60,536 nt of DNA, from the NCBI RefSeq assembly GCF_002270485.1, contig NZ_NQOG01000016.1, positions 1 to 60,536 of the forward strand, read 5' to 3'. Positions 25,467 through 34,505 of this stretch are shown here, in pieces (the first letter of the stretch is position 1; the number at the start of each line of letters is the position of its first letter). The stretch is from Anaerostipes hominis (ex Lee et al. 2021) (GTDB lineage: Bacteria > Bacillota > Clostridia > Lachnospirales > Lachnospiraceae). The notes below the pieces were generated by a model. The model ran no database searches. It saw only the letters and a list, made by a program, of their open reading frames with translations, and was not told where the DNA came from. Position numbers and translations under genes: made by a program.

Positions 25467-26513
25467 ATGAAAGCAATCATATTAAATCAACCAAAAGATT
25501 TTGCCGTCAAAGAGATTGAATTACCGGAGTTAAAAGAAGGCGAGGTGCTGATCCGGATCAAGGATTCCGGCATCTGTACCAACGATGTACGGGACTTTAA
25601 TGGAGACTGCAGTTACAGCTACCCAAGGATCGGCGGACATGAGTACTGCGGAGTGATCGAGGAACTTGGAAGCGGAGTCAATAAGAAACGTTTCTCTAAG
25701 GGACAGAAAGTGGTCCAATATATCATTGACGACTGCAGGGAATGTTTCTTCTGCAAGCATGGGGAAGAAAACATCTGTGAAGAACATCCGAAGAGCAAAA
25801 TTTTCACAAACCCGGACGGATTGTCAGGATACGGCGGATTTGCAGAATTTGTTGTGGCAAAAGCAGAAGACCTGTTTGTATATCCGGACAGTACATCGTT
25901 TGAAAAAATGGCATTTACGGAGCCTTTGGCATGTGTAGTCAACAGTATCACCCGTACAAATATTCAGTTTGGAGATGATGTGGCTGTCATCGGAGGCGGT
26001 ACCATGGGCATGCTTCACGTAATGCTTGCCAAATTAAAGGGAGCCAGAGTGATTTTAAGTGAGCCGCTTAAGGAGCGAAGAGACAGGGCGCAGAAGCTTG
26101 GATGTGACGATGTAATCGATCCGATGGCGGAGGATGCCGCTGAAAAGGTAAAAAAACTCACCGGCGGCAGAGGTGCCCAGGTGGTATTCAATACGACAGC
26201 GATCCCGGCCATTGCGGCTCAGGCTGTGGAAATGACTTCCCCCGGAGGCATGAGCGTCATGTTCAGCTCCATGCATCCAAACGATCCAGTGCCGGTAGAT
26301 ATGGGAGCCGTGCATTCTTACCAGAAGACAGTCACAGGCGCCGTTAGTCCGACCATTACATCTTTCCACCAGGCGGTACAGCTGATTGGAAAAGGGCTGA
26401 TCGACCCAACCGTTCTGACGGAACAGATTTTTGATTACCGGGACTTTGGCAAAGCCATTGAGGCGGCAATGAAACCGGATACATATAAAGTGATCCTCAG
26501 ATTTGGAGAATAG
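25467..26513 (+). CDS. Zinc-dependent medium-chain dehydrogenase (sorbitol dehydrogenase-like)
   Basis: 348 residues from the ATG at 25467; the longer open frame overlaps EIID. It is a medium-chain dehydrogenase: ICTNDVRDF holds the first catalytic zinc ligand, GGHEYCG the His-Glu pair near residue 58, and CRECFFCKHGEENIC near 90-104 the structural-zinc cysteines. AVIGGGTMGM near 167 is the NAD-binding Rossmann turn. It would oxidise a polyol, or a polyol phosphate, at a secondary hydroxyl. In this operon, between a mannose-type PTS and a sugar kinase, a phosphorylated hexitol or sugar acid is plausible. The kinase starts 3 bases after its stop. Confidence 0.86.
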   Translation: MKAIILNQPKDFAVKEIELPELKEGEVLIRIKDSGICTNDVRDFNGDCSYSYPRIGGHEYCGVIEELGSGVNKKRFSKGQKVVQYIIDDCRECFFCKHGEENICEEHPKSKIFTNPDGLSGYGGFAEFVVAKAEDLFVYPDSTSFEKMAFTEPLACVVNSITRTNIQFGDDVAVIGGGTMGMLHVMLAKLKGARVILSEPLKERRDRAQKLGCDDVIDPMAEDAAEKVKKLTGGRGAQVVFNTTAIPAIAAQAVEMTSPGGMSVMFSSMHPNDPVPVDMGAVHSYQKTVTGAVSPTITSFHQAVQLIGKGLIDPTVLTEQIFDYRDFGKAIEAAMKPDTYKVILRFGE

Positions 26514-26516
26514 CAA

Positions 26517-28004
26517 ATGGAACAGTATATTGGAATTGATATAGGGACTTCTTCTGCAAAGCTGACGCTGATCGACGGAGCGGGAGAGATCAGGAGAGAA
26601 AGCAGCAGAGAGTATGAAATTTCACAGCCAAAACCGGGATGGAAGGAGATTGATCCCGAAATCTGGATGAATGCGGTGGAAGAAGCCATGGCGGAACTTC
26701 TTTCAGGAGAAGATCCGGAGCACATCGGAGCCATTGGTGTCACGGGACAGATGCATACCGCAGTATTTCTTGGATTGGACGGAGCGCCTATACGCCCGGC
26801 ATTGATGTGGAATGACACAAGGACCATGGATCTTGTAAAGGAAACAAAAGAAAAGATCCATAAGGTCCCGGAAGTTTCCTATATCTCCAATATCATTTCC
26901 ACCGGAAGCCCGGCAATTAACCTGCTGTGGCTGAAGAAAAATGAACCGGAACATTTTCAGAAGATGAAGACATTTTTGATCGGACCGGATTATATCGTTT
27001 TTCGGCTTACGGGGCAGTGTCAGACTGATTATTGTGAGGCATCCACTTCTTCTCTATTTGATTTAAAGACAGGAACATGGTCTTCGGAGATCCGGAAAAT
27101 CTTAGGGTTTCCGGAGGACATTTATCCAAAGGTAAAAGGAAGCGGAGAGACGGCAGGATATGTGGCCGAAGTCTGGAGGCGAAAATTCGGCTTCAAAAAG
27201 CAGGTAAAAGTGATTGTCGGCACCGGAGATAATCCGGCAGCAGCCATATCCACAGGATGCTTTTCCAATATGTATCCGGTCCTTTCGCTTGGAACATCCG
27301 GTGTCCTGATGTTCCCGAAGGAAAAGATAGAGTTTGGGGCAAAAGGAAAAAATATTATGTTTTCTGTGGATGGTGAAAACACCGTGATTCTGGTCCAGGG
27401 TGTGGTACAGTCATCGGGAAGCAGTTTTGGCTGGTGGGTCAGACAGATTCTTAAAACAGATGATTTTTCCGCTGAGACTGACGGAGTGGATCTTTCAAAA
27501 CTCGGAGAAAACAATCTGATCTTTTATCCGCACCTTGCAGGTGACAAGACGATCTATGGAGATCCGGCTCTGAGGGGAGCTTTGATCGGCATCGGAACTG
27601 AAACTGCAAGACAGGAGATAACTGCTGCGGTCATGGAAGGGATTTGTTTTGGTGTGAGACAGCTTACAGAAGTCATGCACGTTGGACGGACTGCGCTTCA
27701 GAATCTGAAAGTGACCGGCGGAGGCTCCAAAAATGAAGTATGGATGCAGATTCTTGCGGATGTTCTGAATACGAGAGTAGAACAGCTGGAAAGCGGGACC
27801 GGAGCGGGATATGGCATAGCGCTCATGGCAGCCGCAGCTGCAGGGCAGGACGTAACACTTGAGCAGATGGTTGGCAGGACCGTTCGGATTAAAAAATGTT
27901 TTAACCCAAGAAAATATAATGCGGGGCTTTATGAAATCAAATACCAGAAGTATAAAAAGATATATGGGGCGCTGTCAGAAGTGCTCCGTGAGCAGAAAGG
28001 GTGA
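26517..28004 (+). CDS. FGGY-family carbohydrate kinase (xylulokinase-like)
   Basis: 495 residues, the family's normal length. It opens with GIDIGTSSAKLTLID (phosphate-1 motif) and has GVTGQMHTAVFL near residue 75, MWNDTRT, LGTSGVLMF near 255, and the C-terminal FGGY block LKVTGGGSKNEVWMQILADVL. It resembles xylulokinase (XylB) more than glycerol kinase. It would phosphorylate a ketose. Together with a PTS this could yield a bisphosphate for the divergently encoded class II aldolase, but that order is inference. Confidence 0.87.
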   Translation: MEQYIGIDIGTSSAKLTLIDGAGEIRRESSREYEISQPKPGWKEIDPEIWMNAVEEAMAELLSGEDPEHIGAIGVTGQMHTAVFLGLDGAPIRPALMWNDTRTMDLVKETKEKIHKVPEVSYISNIISTGSPAINLLWLKKNEPEHFQKMKTFLIGPDYIVFRLTGQCQTDYCEASTSSLFDLKTGTWSSEIRKILGFPEDIYPKVKGSGETAGYVAEVWRRKFGFKKQVKVIVGTGDNPAAAISTGCFSNMYPVLSLGTSGVLMFPKEKIEFGAKGKNIMFSVDGENTVILVQGVVQSSGSSFGWWVRQILKTDDFSAETDGVDLSKLGENNLIFYPHLAGDKTIYGDPALRGALIGIGTETARQEITAAVMEGICFGVRQLTEVMHVGRTALQNLKVTGGGSKNEVWMQILADVLNTRVEQLESGTGAGYGIALMAAAAAGQDVTLEQMVGRTVRIKKCFNPRKYNAGLYEIKYQKYKKIYGALSEVLREQKG

Positions 28005-28011
28005 TTTGGAA

Positions 28012-28575
28012 ATGAGGACATGTGATATCTGTGATGCACCTTTGGGAATGTTTAAGAAATTTCGATATGCGGAAGGGTATATCTGCAAAGAATGTTATGA
28101 AAAGGCCAGCAACTATTTTACAGAGACGATCGCAAAGAAAAGTTATGGTGAAATCAGGGAGTTGTGCGAAAGGAAGAGTGAACTTTCAGAGGACTTTGAA
28201 ATTACAGGGCGGATCGGGAATTATATTTTGATGGATGAGAAAAACAGAAAGGTCTGCCTTCTCAATAACCGCATTAACCAAAAGCAGGTTTCAGAGCCGG
28301 AGTTTTATTCGCTGGATTGGATCAGCAGGTGTCGGATCGATTACAGACCTTTTATGTCTCTTGAAGAACTGGAACATAAGATCAAGGCAAAAGAGGCGGG
28401 TACGATTCAATACCTGAAGGTTTTGATCAAACTCCGGGATGGCCGGGAGAAACAGATTTCTTTGTTCTCAAATCCCGTCAGGATCAAAAGCTTTGCAATG
28501 AAACAGTCCTTCTCATTTGCAAAACGGATCGCGGAAGAAATCGAAAGGCTGAGAGGTGAATCTGTCCAGGTATGA
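28012..28575 (+). CDS. DUF4428 domain protein with N-terminal zinc ribbon
   Basis: 187 residues from the ATG at 28012, about 10 bases after AAAGGGTG; a longer open frame begins at 27859 inside the kinase but has no support. The first 30 residues hold two CxxC pairs (CDIC ... CKEC) of a treble-clef or zinc-ribbon type seen in DUF4428 proteins. The rest (residues 35-187) is basic and mixed alpha/beta, with a PH-like stretch (YILMDEKNRKVCLL, QYLKVLIKLRDG). No function is known. Its place between a sugar kinase and HPr in a PTS operon is unusual. Confidence 0.75.
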   Translation: MRTCDICDAPLGMFKKFRYAEGYICKECYEKASNYFTETIAKKSYGEIRELCERKSELSEDFEITGRIGNYILMDEKNRKVCLLNNRINQKQVSEPEFYSLDWISRCRIDYRPFMSLEELEHKIKAKEAGTIQYLKVLIKLRDGREKQISLFSNPVRIKSFAMKQSFSFAKRIAEEIERLRGESVQV

Positions 28576-28590
28576 TCAGGGAGGAAAAAG

Positions 28591-28848
28591 ATGAAGCAGT
28601 TTGATTTTGAGGTGCAGTCACCCGTTGGGATCCATGCGCGTCCGGCTGTACTGCTGGTGGAGAAGGCGCGGACGTACCAGAGCAAAATAACTCTGGAAAA
28701 GGGATCTCAGAGAGCGAATGCCAAAAATATGATATCTCTTCTGACACTCAGGGCTCATCAGCATGAAGTAGTAACCTTTATCATAGATGGTGCGGATGAG
28801 AAAAAGGCAGAAGAGGAATTGAAAGAATTTTGTATTCATAATCTCTAA
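28591..28848 (+). CDS. HPr-family phosphocarrier protein lacking Ser46
   Basis: 85 residues, the standard HPr length. The active-site His is exactly residue 15 in VGIHARPAVLL. The usual regulatory Ser46 is Asn (ANAKNMISLLTL, Asn at 46), so HPr kinase could not phosphorylate it in the normal way, although a Ser lies at residue 49. That is the reverse of Crh, which keeps Ser46 but lacks His15. It ends the mannose-family PTS operon, directly before a strong terminator, and may be a dedicated phosphate donor for this PTS, free of catabolite control. Confidence 0.85.
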   Translation: MKQFDFEVQSPVGIHARPAVLLVEKARTYQSKITLEKGSQRANAKNMISLLTLRAHQHEVVTFIIDGADEKKAEEELKEFCIHNL

Positions 28849-28852
28849 GAAG

Positions 28853-28903
28853 ACAGCATCTTTATCAACGGAATCGGCGGCGTTGATAAGGATGCTGTTT
28901 TAA
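28853..28903 (+). terminator. Rho-independent terminator of the mannose-PTS operon
   Basis: ACAGCATC-T-TTATCAACG, a GC loop, CGTTGATAA-G-GATGCTGTTTT: an 18-base stem directly after the HPr gene. Confidence 0.88.
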
Positions 28904-28955
28904 GTATTTTGTTGTTATAAGTTAAGCATTTATGCCGGAAACTCCCTCTAAATAC

Positions 28956-28984
28956 TTGATAACAATTGATCAAAGTGGTATATT
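28956..28984 (+). promoter_or_regulatory. Promoter and operator of the nadABC operon
   Basis: TTGATA (28956-28961), 17 bases, TATATT (28979-28984). A TTGAT-N8-ATCAA inverted repeat (28956-28973) covers the -35 element and is a candidate repressor site; NAD biosynthesis in Firmicutes is often repressed by NiaR, but no match to its known site can be claimed. Confidence 0.6.
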
Positions 28985-29041
28985 TAATCTTAATATGGAA
29001 TCATATCAGTTGGGATAATTCCCTTGCTAAGGAGGAAAAGG

Positions 29042-29950
29042 ATGGATAACCTCGCAAAAGAGATTGAAGATTTAAAAAGAGAAAGAAATGCGGTCTTATT
29101 GGCCCATTATTATGTAGATGATGCTGTACAGGCAATTGCGGATTATGTTGGGGATTCGTATTACCTCGCAAAGGTAGCGCTGAATGAGTCGAAAGATGTG
29201 ATTTGTTTTGCCGGTGTAAGCTTTATGGGAGAAAGTGCAAAGATCCTGAATCCTGACAGGACTGTGATCATGCCGGACCAGCTGGCTGACTGTCCGATGG
29301 CCCATATGGTAGACTTGGACAAGATCCGGAAAGTAAGAGAAGAGTATGATGATCTGGCAGTGGTCTGTTATATAAATTCTACGGCAGAGATCAAGTCTTA
29401 TTCGGATGTCTGTGTGACATCTTCCAATGCCATGAAGATTGTAAAGGCTCTGCCTCAGAAGAATATTTTCTTTATTCCAGATGAAAACCTGGGAAGATAT
29501 ATCGGATCAAAAATACCGGAGAAGAACTTTATTTACAATGACGGATTCTGTCATGTACATACAAGCATTACCGCAGACAATGTTAAGAAAGCCAAGGAAG
29601 CACATCCGGATGCAGAGATCCTTGTACATCCTGAGTGTACGATGGATGTAGTGGAACTGGCCGACTATGTAGGGAGCACATCCGGGATCATCGATTATGC
29701 CACTGCATCTGATGCGGACAAGTTTATCATCTGTACAGAGATGGGGGTATTATACGAACTTAAGCAGAAGAATCCGAACAAGACGTTTTATTCTGTGGGA
29801 CACAGACAGTTCTGTCCGAACATGAAGAGGATCACCCTTGAAAATGTCAGAGACACACTCAGAGATATGAAAAACCAGGTGGAATTGGATGAGACACTGC
29901 GTCTTGACGCAAAGAAAGCGTTGGATAAGATGCTGCGTATCGCTCAGTAG
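29042..29950 (+). CDS. nadA: Quinolinate synthase
   Basis: 302 residues from the ATG at 29042, 6 bases after AAGGAGG; the frame opens at 29024. NadA condenses iminoaspartate with DHAP to quinolinate and binds a [4Fe-4S] cluster. The three cluster cysteines are visible in ADCPMAH (near 85), HPECTMD (near 200) and QFCPNMK (near 259), and LAHYYVDDAVQ is the N-terminal triad region. First gene of nadA-nadB-nadC. Confidence 0.96.
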   Translation: MDNLAKEIEDLKRERNAVLLAHYYVDDAVQAIADYVGDSYYLAKVALNESKDVICFAGVSFMGESAKILNPDRTVIMPDQLADCPMAHMVDLDKIRKVREEYDDLAVVCYINSTAEIKSYSDVCVTSSNAMKIVKALPQKNIFFIPDENLGRYIGSKIPEKNFIYNDGFCHVHTSITADNVKKAKEAHPDAEILVHPECTMDVVELADYVGSTSGIIDYATASDADKFIICTEMGVLYELKQKNPNKTFYSVGHRQFCPNMKRITLENVRDTLRDMKNQVELDETLRLDAKKALDKMLRIAQ

Positions 29951-29994
29951 ATAAAAAGCAGCCGTTTATCCGGGGGAAAGGATTATTTTTAATT

Positions 29995-31302
29995 ATGAGA
30001 TCAGCAGATGTAATTGTGGTTGGAACCGGCGCTGCGGGATTGTTTCACGCTCTGTTCCTTCCAAAAGATTACAGAGTCATTATGATTACCAAGACAGAAG
30101 TAGAGGAAAGTGATTCCTTTCTGGCGCAGGGAGGAATTTCCGCACTGCGCAATGAAGAAGATTACGACTTGTACTTTGAAGACACCATGAAGGCAGGACA
30201 CTATGAAAATGACAGAGCAGCCGTGGATAAGATGATCACCCGTTCCAGGGAAATCATCCATGAGCTTATCGGATTCGGTGTTCAGTTTGATCAGAGAGAT
30301 GGGGAGACTGAGTATACCCGGGAGGGGGGACATTCCATTTTCCGGATTCTTCATCATGATGATGTGACAGGAAAAGAAATTACGGGCAAGCTCTATGAGG
30401 AAGTGAAACGGCGGGATAACATTGAGATCCTTACTCACTCTACGATGATCGACCTGATTGAGGAAAAAGGGGCCTGCCGGGGAGTTGTCTATGTGACATC
30501 CAAAGGAGATGTGGACTGCATCTATGCAGGAAAGACCGTACTCGCAACGGGAGGAATGGGAGGACTGTTCAGACATTCCACCAATTACAGACATCTCACC
30601 GCAGATGGGTTGGCAATCTGCCTGCGCCATAACGTGGAGATCCAGAATATCAATTACATACAGATTCATCCGACTACTTTTTATTCTGACAAGCCGGGCA
30701 GGAGCTTTTTGATCTCGGAGTCTGTCAGAGGGGAAGGAGCCTATTTATACAATAAAGGCGGGGAACGGTTTATAGATGAGCTGCTGCCCAGAGATATTGT
30801 GACCGCGGCCATCCGTGAGCAGATGGAGAAAGATAGGACCGATTATGTGCGGCTGTCTGTGACTCATCTGGACGGAGAGCGGATAAGACAAAGATTTCCT
30901 AACATTTATAAGCAGTGCCTGGAAGAAGGATATGACATGACGAAGGAATGGATTCCGGTGACTCCCGCACAGCATTATTTTATGGGAGGAATCAAGGTAG
31001 ATTTAAGAAGCCGTACATCCATGGAGGATTTATATGCAGTGGGAGAAACCAGCTGCAATGGAGTCCATGGAAAGAATCGGCTGGCAAGCAATTCTCTGCT
31101 GGAATCTCTTGTTTTTGCCCTGGAATCAGCCGAGGATATTGCAAAGGCACCAAAAAAGCCTTCAGAATGCCAGGTTGATTTAGCAAAGTATCATGATATT
31201 TTCGGTATTCAGGAGGAGAACAAACGTCTTGTGCTGGAAGAGATCAAAAGAAAGGATGGGGATTTCTATGATAAATGGTGTAACAATGGCGGTAAATATT
31301 GA
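29995..31302 (+). CDS. nadB: L-aspartate oxidase
   Basis: 435 residues, rather short for the family because it lacks most of the C-terminal helical extension. The FAD-binding motif VIVVGTGAAGLFHAL lies at residues 5-20, ESDSFLAQGGIS near 37, REGGHS and GEGAYLYN in the middle, and HYFMGGIKVD ... GVHGKNRLASNSLLE near 350 close the active site. It oxidises aspartate to iminoaspartate, under anaerobic conditions using fumarate or another acceptor. Its last 35 bases overlap the nadC start. Confidence 0.95.
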   Translation: MRSADVIVVGTGAAGLFHALFLPKDYRVIMITKTEVEESDSFLAQGGISALRNEEDYDLYFEDTMKAGHYENDRAAVDKMITRSREIIHELIGFGVQFDQRDGETEYTREGGHSIFRILHHDDVTGKEITGKLYEEVKRRDNIEILTHSTMIDLIEEKGACRGVVYVTSKGDVDCIYAGKTVLATGGMGGLFRHSTNYRHLTADGLAICLRHNVEIQNINYIQIHPTTFYSDKPGRSFLISESVRGEGAYLYNKGGERFIDELLPRDIVTAAIREQMEKDRTDYVRLSVTHLDGERIRQRFPNIYKQCLEEGYDMTKEWIPVTPAQHYFMGGIKVDLRSRTSMEDLYAVGETSCNGVHGKNRLASNSLLESLVFALESAEDIAKAPKKPSECQVDLAKYHDIFGIQEENKRLVLEEIKRKDGDFYDKWCNNGGKY

Positions 31303-32125
31303 TGAGTATCTGCTGAATGCGTTAAAAGAGGACATCACCGGAGAGGATGTCAGCACCAATGCTGTCATGCCAGAACCAAGACAGGGACAGGTCGAGCTGA
31401 TCTGTAAAGAGGACGGAATTGTCGCAGGCCTGGAAGTGTTTCACCGCGTATTCACACTTCTGGATGAACACGTAACTTTCGAGACAAAGCTGAGCGATGG
31501 AGACGAGATCAAAGCCGGTCAGCTTATGGGAGTGCTCAGAGGAGACATCCGGGTCCTGCTGTCAGGAGAGAGGACGGCGCTGAATTATCTTCAGAGAATG
31601 AGCGGGATCGCAACGTTTACCAATTCCCTCGTAAAAGAATTAGAAGGTTCCTCCACACAGCTTCTGGATACGAGAAAGACAACACCGAATATGCGTCCGT
31701 TTGAGAAATATGCGGTAACGGTCGGAGGCGGCAAGAATCACCGTTATAATCTCTCTGACGGGGTGATGCTGAAAGACAACCACATCGGCGCTGCCGGAGG
31801 GGTCCGGGAGGCAGTCTATGCGGCAAGAGCGTATGCTCCATTTGTGCGGAAGATTGAAGTAGAGACCGAAAATCTTGCCATGGTGAATGACGCCCTGGAG
31901 GCAGGTGCAGATATTATTATGCTGGACAACATGTCGGATGAAATGATGAAGGAAGCAGTTAAAATCATCGGAAGCCGTGCTCTCACAGAGTGTTCCGGCA
32001 ATGTGACTAAGGAACGGTTAAAGAAGATCAAAGAGATTGGAGTGGATTTCGTATCTTCCGGGGCATTGACCCATTCGGCTCCGATCCTGGATATTTCACT
32101 GAAAAACCTGAAACCAACAGAATAA
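31268..32125 (+). CDS. nadC: Nicotinate-nucleotide pyrophosphorylase (carboxylating)
   Basis: 285 residues from the ATG at 31268 (AAAGGA 11 bases upstream); ATG at 31286 is an alternative. The frame itself opens earlier at 31193. QPRTase motifs: LKEDITGEDVST, SGERTALNYLQRMSGIAT, LDTRKTTPNMRPFEKYAV near 140 and the VMLKDNHIGAAGG block, then DIIMLDNMS. It makes nicotinate mononucleotide from quinolinate and PRPP. Last gene of the nad operon. Confidence 0.95.
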   Translation: MINGVTMAVNIDEYLLNALKEDITGEDVSTNAVMPEPRQGQVELICKEDGIVAGLEVFHRVFTLLDEHVTFETKLSDGDEIKAGQLMGVLRGDIRVLLSGERTALNYLQRMSGIATFTNSLVKELEGSSTQLLDTRKTTPNMRPFEKYAVTVGGGKNHRYNLSDGVMLKDNHIGAAGGVREAVYAARAYAPFVRKIEVETENLAMVNDALEAGADIIMLDNMSDEMMKEAVKIIGSRALTECSGNVTKERLKKIKEIGVDFVSSGALTHSAPILDISLKNLKPTE

Positions 32126-32142
32126 TAAAAGAGTGATATGGG

Positions 32143-32178
32143 AAGGCCAGAAAATACAGGATATTTTCTGGCCTTTTT
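32143..32178 (+). terminator. Rho-independent terminator of nadABC
   Basis: AAGGCCAGAAAATA-CAGG-ATATTTTCTGGCCTTTTT: a near-perfect stem and T run 17 bases after nadC. Confidence 0.9.
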
Positions 32179-32222
32179 CAGTGGTTTTTACTGATAGTGG
32201 AAGGGATGCCTTTAAGTGAGCG

Positions 32223-32251
32223 TTGACAGAAATCATAGGAAAGTCTAAAAT
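32223..32251 (+). promoter_or_regulatory. Promoter of the third PRD regulator gene
   Basis: TTGACA (32223-32228), 17 bases, TAAAAT (32246-32251). It is followed by AATAATAAATAATATATA, which recurs before the glycyl radical enzyme gene, and by AATAAACAATGATAAA, which recurs with one change before the epimerase/PTS operon. Confidence 0.68.
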
Positions 32252-32305
32252 AATAAATAATATATATCAATAAACAATGATAAAAAGTAATAAAAAGGAG
32301 TTCCT

Positions 32306-34279
32306 ATGCTTTCCAAGACTGCACAAAAAATAATGAAAGTGCTGATCCATCAGGATGATGATTTTATCACCTATGAGAGAATTGCAGGGATGCTGGAGAT
32401 TTCTGAGCGGAGTGTACATAATTATATGAAAGAGGCAGCTGAATTTTGTGAAGAGAATGGATATCAGCTTGTCCGCCGGAGGGGAAGAGGGGTCTGTCTT
32501 CAGGCAGGGCTGCACAGAAAAGAATTGGAACACTTATTTCCGAAAGACCATATCCCCTGCGAAACAAGAAAATACCGGATGCGCTATATTGTCAGGACTC
32601 TGATTGAAAATGGGGAGCCTTACACGGCGTCTTTGTTTGCGGAGGAGCTGTTTGTCTCCAAATCCACGATCCGCACAGATATCGAGAAGGCAAATAAGAT
32701 TTTAGAGCCGGACAGAGTATGTATCAGGCAGATCGTGGGAAAAGGAATTGTCATACAGGGCCGGGAATTTGACCTGAGAAAAGTTCTGGTATGCCAAAAT
32801 CAGAAAGTTTATCTGGAGGAGGCTCCGAAGTCAGCCACAGTGCCGGATTACAGAATCGATCCGGTGACATATGCAAGATTTTTATCTCAGTACAGAAAGA
32901 GCACAGCCGATAAGGTAATTTCCTGTATTCAGCAGCTGGAGAGACAGATCGGCATGCAGTTTAATGATTATACATTTTGTATGCTGGCCGAATATACGAG
33001 CAGTCAGATGAATCGGCTGAGAGGAGGACATTGTCTGGAAGAGTCTATGATCAGCAGACTTACACTGGTAGAGGAGATCGCCGACTGGACCGACATACTC
33101 ACAGGACTTCTGAACAGACAATTCCGGATGAACATTGACCCGAGGGAGGGATTGTATCTATATCTTCTGCTTCTCGGAGCGGAAGTACAGAACAGCAGCC
33201 GCATTGTTAATAAAAAATTTCTGATCGAAAAAGAGATAGATATCGAAGACGCCGCCCAGAACATGATTCAGTACATTTCTTCCATTGTGGGGAGAGATTT
33301 CAGGGAAGATCCTCTGCTAAAGACAAGTACAGCCTTATTTCTGAACAGTTCCTTCATAAGAGTAAAGTTTGGGTTTGAGATTAAAAATCCTTTTCTGGAA
33401 GAGATAAAGAGGACGTACTCAGCCATATTTTCAGCCTGTTTTACGGCAAGCAAAGAATATGAAAGCCTTGTGGGCGCATTTCCGACGGAAGATGAGATCT
33501 CATATATGGCAATTCTCTTTGGCGGGGCCATGGTTCAGAATAAGAGGGACATCAATACAGTCGTTATCGGCAGCGGCGGAGTGGGGATCGCTCAGATCAT
33601 TACCAGGAAGATCGAACATAAGATTATGGATATCAATGTTACATCTGTACTCCCGGCAAATGCAGGAGTCATGATCGATGAGAGTCAGTATGACCTTGTG
33701 ATCACCACGGTTCCCTCATTGAAGATCAAACACCCTTATGTGGTTTACACGACTCCGCTTGTGGGAGAGCAGGATGTCTTCAGGATCAAGAAAATTTGTC
33801 ATGAGATGAAAGAAGAGAAAAAGAATCTGGAAAAACGATGGACCATTAAGAATTTGATGGAGGACGAACTGATTTTTCTGGAGTCGGGGACATTGACGAA
33901 AAAAGCCCTGTTACATAAGGTGTGCAGAAAGCTGCAGGACGGGGGCTATGTAAAGGACGGCTTTTATGAGGATGTACTGAGTAGGGAAGAGATCAGCGTA
34001 TCCGTGCTGGGAGGAGGCGTTGCGGTTCCACATGGCATGGCAAATCTCGTTGAAAAGCCGGCTGTGGCGATCATAAAGACGGACCATAAAGTTGAGTGGG
34101 ATGAGGGAAGCGTGGATGTGATATTTTTACTGGCGCTGAATTTTGAAGACATTCAGTCCACCAGAGCATTTTTTGAAACATTTTACGAAATGACGATGGA
34201 AAAGAATGCGGCAAAACTCATAAGGAAAGCGGGTAATAAAGAAGAGATCAAGAATATTATCATGATGAATTCGGATTAA
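32306..34279 (+). CDS. PRD-domain transcriptional regulator with EIIA domain
   Basis: 657 residues, starting 7 bases after AAAAAGGAG. It has an N-terminal HTH (ERIAGMLEISERSVHNYM), a second HTH (EELFVSKSTIRTDIEKAN), two PRD-like regions (about 195-400) in which the usual phospho-acceptor histidines are not obvious, an EIIB-like region (TVVIGSGGVGIAQII, no cysteine) and a C-terminal EIIA domain with VAVPHGMANL near 578. Signal input may therefore come mainly through the EIIA histidine. It is the probable activator of the epimerase-PTS and glycyl-radical-enzyme operons downstream. Confidence 0.87.
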   Translation: MLSKTAQKIMKVLIHQDDDFITYERIAGMLEISERSVHNYMKEAAEFCEENGYQLVRRRGRGVCLQAGLHRKELEHLFPKDHIPCETRKYRMRYIVRTLIENGEPYTASLFAEELFVSKSTIRTDIEKANKILEPDRVCIRQIVGKGIVIQGREFDLRKVLVCQNQKVYLEEAPKSATVPDYRIDPVTYARFLSQYRKSTADKVISCIQQLERQIGMQFNDYTFCMLAEYTSSQMNRLRGGHCLEESMISRLTLVEEIADWTDILTGLLNRQFRMNIDPREGLYLYLLLLGAEVQNSSRIVNKKFLIEKEIDIEDAAQNMIQYISSIVGRDFREDPLLKTSTALFLNSSFIRVKFGFEIKNPFLEEIKRTYSAIFSACFTASKEYESLVGAFPTEDEISYMAILFGGAMVQNKRDINTVVIGSGGVGIAQIITRKIEHKIMDINVTSVLPANAGVMIDESQYDLVITTVPSLKIKHPYVVYTTPLVGEQDVFRIKKICHEMKEEKKNLEKRWTIKNLMEDELIFLESGTLTKKALLHKVCRKLQDGGYVKDGFYEDVLSREEISVSVLGGGVAVPHGMANLVEKPAVAIIKTDHKVEWDEGSVDVIFLLALNFEDIQSTRAFFETFYEMTMEKNAAKLIRKAGNKEEIKNIIMMNSD

Positions 34280-34311
34280 GAAGGTGTCTTTTGGGCACTT
34301 TCTTTTTTTAT
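34280..34311 (+). terminator. Terminator after the third PRD regulator
   Basis: GAAGGTGTC, a short loop, GGCACTTTCTTTTTTT: a 9-base stem with two G-T pairs and a long T run. Confidence 0.7.
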
Positions 34312-34345
34312 ATAATGAAGAGAGACTGAACGCTATGTCATAAAC

Positions 34346-34465
34346 TGCAGTTGTTTACCCGCAATTTTTGGTTTTGCCTCGGTGCAGTGCAGCGTTTTTG
34401 CAGATATACAACTGCAAAAAGAGAACAAAAGAGATATTGAATAATAATATAAATAAATATAAAAT
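34346..34465 (+). promoter_or_regulatory. Inverted repeat and promoter of the epimerase/PTS operon
   Basis: TGCAGTTGT (34346) and ACAACTGCA (34408) form a 9-base inverted repeat upstream of a promoter TTGAAT-N17-TAAAAT (34437-34465). An AT-rich block with AATAAACAAGGATAAA follows. The repeat could be a distant two-part operator. Confidence 0.5.
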
Positions 34466-34505
34466 AATAATAAACAAGGATAAATAATAAAAAGAAAGGA
34501 AAGCT

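Noticed and set aside
26055-26516. A 153-residue antisense frame in the dehydrogenase gene
   Set aside because: It lacks a ribosome site and the sense strand is a conserved dehydrogenase.
27859-28011. N-terminal extension of the DUF4428 protein inside the kinase gene
   Set aside because: The kinase's conserved C-terminus covers this stretch in another frame, and the ribosome site fits the ATG at 28012.
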